Source: Caldifarciminota bacterium
GTDB lineage: Bacteria > Hydrothermota > 32-111 > QNBC01
Direction of reading: 5' to 3'
Assembly: GCA_023132105.1 (NCBI GenBank)
Contig: JAGLYS010000280.1
Span: forward strand, 1-7,783
DNA length: 7,783 nt
The notes beneath the pieces are model-generated. The model saw nothing but the letters and a program-made list of their open reading frames with translations, was not told the DNA's origin and made no database searches. This document shows, piece after piece, positions 5,790 through 7,783 of the stretch (positions are counted from its first letter, which is position 1; each line of letters begins with the position of its first letter). The position numbers and the translations under genes were made by a program.

Positions 5790-6629
5790 ATGAAAAGATT
5801 TATTTTAATAAGCTTTACAATTTTATTGGTTGGTGGTTTTTTTATCGGTTGCGGATTAAATCCTGTTAATTCAGATAAGAATGCAATAGAGGATTTAATC
5901 GATACCGAGACTGCATGGTTTAAACCGGATGGCCACTATGGTGAAGAGGGCGTTCCACCTGCACTTCTGAATGCATTTGAAGAAGTTTACATTTGGTTTA
6001 GGACAAGAGACACAACACAGGCAATAAACAGGACAATAAGTATTGATATACTTGGAGATTCTGCCTATGTCTCACTTTCCGGCAGTATGCCAGGTATAAT
6101 CCATATTGTTGCACGACAAGATGGTGATACGGTAATTGTTGATAAGAATTTTACGGATATCTGGACAAGAACTGCAATATTCAAAAAAGATACCGTATCT
6201 ACATATCACAGAGGATGGAGAATATATGCAATAAGTGGTACTGAAATAACAACAGTTAACAATGAGATCCAAATAGACAGTATAAAATTGCACCTTGACA
6301 ATAGTGGGATCGATACTATTATTACTGATATAACTACGCTCGTTAAAAGAGAAGATGTTATAAAGGTAAGACCGGATGATTATGCACAGATAACGATTTA
6401 TACGAATAAAAATGATGCTCATGCATTTATTCACTCATATTTCTTTAGATGGAAATTTCATCAGGATTCGGTAAATCACAATGCATATAATGGTACATGG
6501 AAAACTCCGCATAACTTAGGTGTATACAGAGTTGGTTTTGATGTATTATCAAATGGGACATTATCCGATGATTCACTTCCATATGATGCAAATTTATGGG
6601 GGATTCATTATATCGTAACGACACAATAG
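5790..6629 (+). CDS. Putative lipoprotein of unknown function
   Basis: The N-terminus MKRFILISFTILLVGGFF-IGC is a lipoprotein signal with a lipobox F18-I19-G20-C21; Phe at -3 is less common than Leu but acceptable. Cys21 would be lipidated and the rest exposed in the cell envelope. The mature part (258 residues) looks beta-rich. A helical section around AIEDLIDTETAWF and ALLNAFEEVYIWFRTRD is followed by strand-like segments, including ISIDILGDSAYVSLSG, TVIVDKNFTDIWTRTAIFKK and the Tyr/Trp-containing RGWRIYAISGTEI. The helix-then-sheet order faintly recalls NTF2-like folds, but I cannot assign a family. AGGAGG at 5777-5782, seven bases before the ATG, is the best ribosome binding site in the window. 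It appears to be a single-gene unit, flanked by the divergent tRNA and a hairpin. Confidence 0.8.
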   Translation: MKRFILISFTILLVGGFFIGCGLNPVNSDKNAIEDLIDTETAWFKPDGHYGEEGVPPALLNAFEEVYIWFRTRDTTQAINRTISIDILGDSAYVSLSGSMPGIIHIVARQDGDTVIVDKNFTDIWTRTAIFKKDTVSTYHRGWRIYAISGTEITTVNNEIQIDSIKLHLDNSGIDTIITDITTLVKREDVIKVRPDDYAQITIYTNKNDAHAFIHSYFFRWKFHQDSVNHNAYNGTWKTPHNLGVYRVGFDVLSNGTLSDDSLPYDANLWGIHYIVTTQ

Positions 6630-6654
6630 GGCAAAACATAACAAAGATAAAAAA

Positions 6655-6675
6655 GGGGAGCTGTAATGGCTCCCC
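6655..6675. terminator. Strong GC-rich hairpin; T-tract faces the minus strand
   Basis: GGGGAGC (6655-6661) pairs perfectly with GCTCCCC (6669-6675) around a seven-base loop. On the plus strand the stem is followed by TGTATTAAAA, a poor T-tract. On the minus strand it is followed directly by at least six T (the A run just before 6655). It is therefore a canonical rho-independent terminator for minus-strand transcripts and at best a weak one for the lipoprotein gene on the plus strand. It ends only 11 bases before the acetyltransferase ATG. Confidence 0.7.
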
Positions 6676-6686
6676 TGTATTAAAAA

Positions 6687-7496
6687 ATGATAAAGATAAG
6701 AAAGATAAAACAGTCCGATAAAGAAAGGATTCTTCAAATTTCATCGAAAATATGGGAAGGGGGCGATTATATCCCGGATGTTTTTGATGAATGGATTGAA
6801 AGAAAAGACAAGATATTTGTATGTATCGAAGATAATCATATAGTACAAGGGATGGCAAACATAACAATAATGCCTGATGGTGTATTGTGGTTTGAAGGGC
6901 TTAGAGTGGATGTAGATGCAAGGAGAAGGGGATATGGAGATATGCTCAATAAATACCTAATCGATGAAGCAAAGAAAAGGGGAAGGATTATAAGGTTATC
7001 TACATATTTCCATAATTATGAAAGTATTCATATTATTGAGAAATCAGGATTTAAGAAAATCAAGTGTTATCTTCTTGTAGAAAAATCTGTAATCAATACA
7101 AATGTAGAATATAACGAATTAAAACATCCGGCAATAGATGATATTGATTTTGTTCCTATCAACTGGACTTTTTATGAAAATAATAGAATGAATAAAAAAA
7201 TAATTTCAAGTAGTATTCATTGTTTATCCGATAAAGATAATTCAATCTTTCTTGCAGGTGATAATTTCTCAAGGAAAAATAACACAATTAATATATTTAA
7301 ACTTATCTTTAAAAGAAGAGACAATATGATGAGGCTTTTCAATATGGCAGAATCTTTTGCTGTAAACAATGGATTTAAGAACATTGCAACCATTCTTCCT
7401 TTCTCAAGGGAAGTTCTTGATGAATCATTAAGATATGGGTTTGAGCTGTGGGAAAAGACAAAAACAAATGTATTCCTCTACGAGAAACATTTGTAA
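6687..7496 (+). CDS. Tandem GNAT-family N-acetyltransferase
   Basis: The N-terminal half (about 1-135) is a complete GNAT fold. It shows a beta1-like start IKIRKIKQSDKERI, the GGDYIPDVFDEW segment (25-36), strand WFEGLRV (68-74) and the acetyl-CoA pyrophosphate loop RRRGYG (79-84), then an EKSGFKKI motif typical of motif B. GDYIP...W recalls the NAT16-like subgroup, but that is only a resemblance. The C-terminal half (about 150-269) looks like a second, degenerate GNAT domain ending in LRYGFELWEKTKTNVFLYEK, without a clear acetyl-CoA loop. The substrate is unknown. An in-frame stop at 6681-6683 makes ATG 6687 the first possible ATG, yet no Shine-Dalgarno precedes it. The gene ends six bases from a convergent gene. 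Confidence 0.85.
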   Translation: MIKIRKIKQSDKERILQISSKIWEGGDYIPDVFDEWIERKDKIFVCIEDNHIVQGMANITIMPDGVLWFEGLRVDVDARRRGYGDMLNKYLIDEAKKRGRIIRLSTYFHNYESIHIIEKSGFKKIKCYLLVEKSVINTNVEYNELKHPAIDDIDFVPINWTFYENNRMNKKIISSSIHCLSDKDNSIFLAGDNFSRKNNTINIFKLIFKRRDNMMRLFNMAESFAVNNGFKNIATILPFSREVLDESLRYGFELWEKTKTNVFLYEKHL

Positions 7497-7502
7497 TTTA
7501 TA

Positions 7503-7783
7503 TTAAACCCGTACAATATTCCTGGCTAAATACATTTTCAATTCGTTTAAATGATATAACAATTCTTTCATCATTTTATGATATGCTTCCTTTTTATAAC
7601 CGAATGGATCAGGAATCAATTCACCATTTAATTTTTTTGAGAAGGAACTGGTCAACCAGATTTTAGAATTATAATTAAACATATCACATATATCTGATTT
7701 TACCATATTGTCCATTGTGATTACAATATCTGCCCAATTGAGATCTTCATCGGTTAATTTATTGGATTTGTGATTTGATACAT
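7503..7783 (-). CDS. Low-molecular-weight protein tyrosine phosphatase, partial (N-terminus beyond window)
   Basis: The minus-strand frame stays open to the window edge, so the gene is incomplete at its 5' end; the internal Met at 7715 is not the true start. Visible residues include SNHKSKNLTDEDLNWADIVI-TMDN, matching the LMW-PTP segment (sH.s..L...dl..aDlIltM), and IPDPFGYKKEAYHKMMKEL. In that second motif the Asp of DPF (codon at 7608-7610) is the family's general acid, and the following helix is the usual C-terminus. The catalytic CxxxxxR loop lies outside the window. Members dephosphorylate tyrosines, for example on BY-kinases controlling polysaccharide export, or act as arsenate reductases; which applies here cannot be told. 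It converges on the acetyltransferase gene with no visible terminator between. Confidence 0.85.
   Translation of the reverse strand, partial: VSNHKSNKLTDEDLNWADIVITMDNMVKSDICDMFNYNSKIWLTSSFSKKLNGELIPDPFGYKKEAYHKMMKELLYHLNELKMYLARNIVRV

Noticed and set aside
6072..6867. Two minus-strand open frames (120 and 140 codons) over the lipoprotein and GNAT genes
   Set aside because: They lie opposite plus-strand genes with clear signals and domains, encode no recognisable motif and have no ribosome binding site. One also runs across the terminator hairpin.
7448..7666. Plus-strand 72-codon frame overlapping the GNAT end
   Set aside because: It lies antisense to the phosphatase frame, whose family motifs are clear, and shares the GNAT end in another frame. 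No supporting signal.

Overview
The window is strongly AT-rich (about one third G+C by eye). It reads like an ordinary chromosomal stretch of an uncultured Gram-negative (diderm) bacterium. The diderm reading rests on a secreted periplasmic Spy/CpxP-like protein and a type IV prepilin peptidase, with a lipoprotein consistent with it. Gene content and style recall low-GC anaerobic lineages such as the FCB group, WOR-3/Stahlbacteria or Deltaproteobacteria relatives; that placement is an impression, since no marker gene is present. No phage, insertion sequence or CRISPR array is visible.

Layout. Positions 1-172 hold an imperfect hairpin repeat and a promoter region ending in a perfect 16-bp palindrome that abuts the first start codon. 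Positions 173-5494 hold seven plus-strand genes with overlaps or gaps of at most 30 bases and no visible internal terminator. The first part is an ABC-type ATPase, an ABC-2 permease, a membrane-anchored TPR-like protein and prepilin peptidase PilD. This resembles the pilGHI-pilD part of the Myxococcus xanthus type IV pilus locus. A DUF4416 protein follows, coupled to pilD. The last three genes form a signalling unit: an ECF sigma factor, a single-pass membrane protein that is probably its anti-sigma factor, and a secreted Spy/CpxP-like protein that could be a sensor or chaperone.

A minus-strand tRNA-Ser(GGA) lies at 5600-5684. It appears to be transcribed divergently from a plus-strand lipoprotein gene of unknown function (5790-6629). 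A strong GC-rich hairpin (6655-6675) separates that gene from a tandem-GNAT acetyltransferase (6687-7496). The GNAT gene converges, six bases apart, on a minus-strand low-molecular-weight protein tyrosine phosphatase whose N-terminus lies beyond the window end.

Most notable: the pilus-type ABC exporter/TPR/PilD module running directly into a sigma/anti-sigma/Spy-like unit whose sensor candidate has no metal-binding residues; the palindrome and lack of a Shine-Dalgarno at the first gene; and a hairpin whose T-tract faces the minus strand, suggesting antisense transcription across the acetyltransferase gene.
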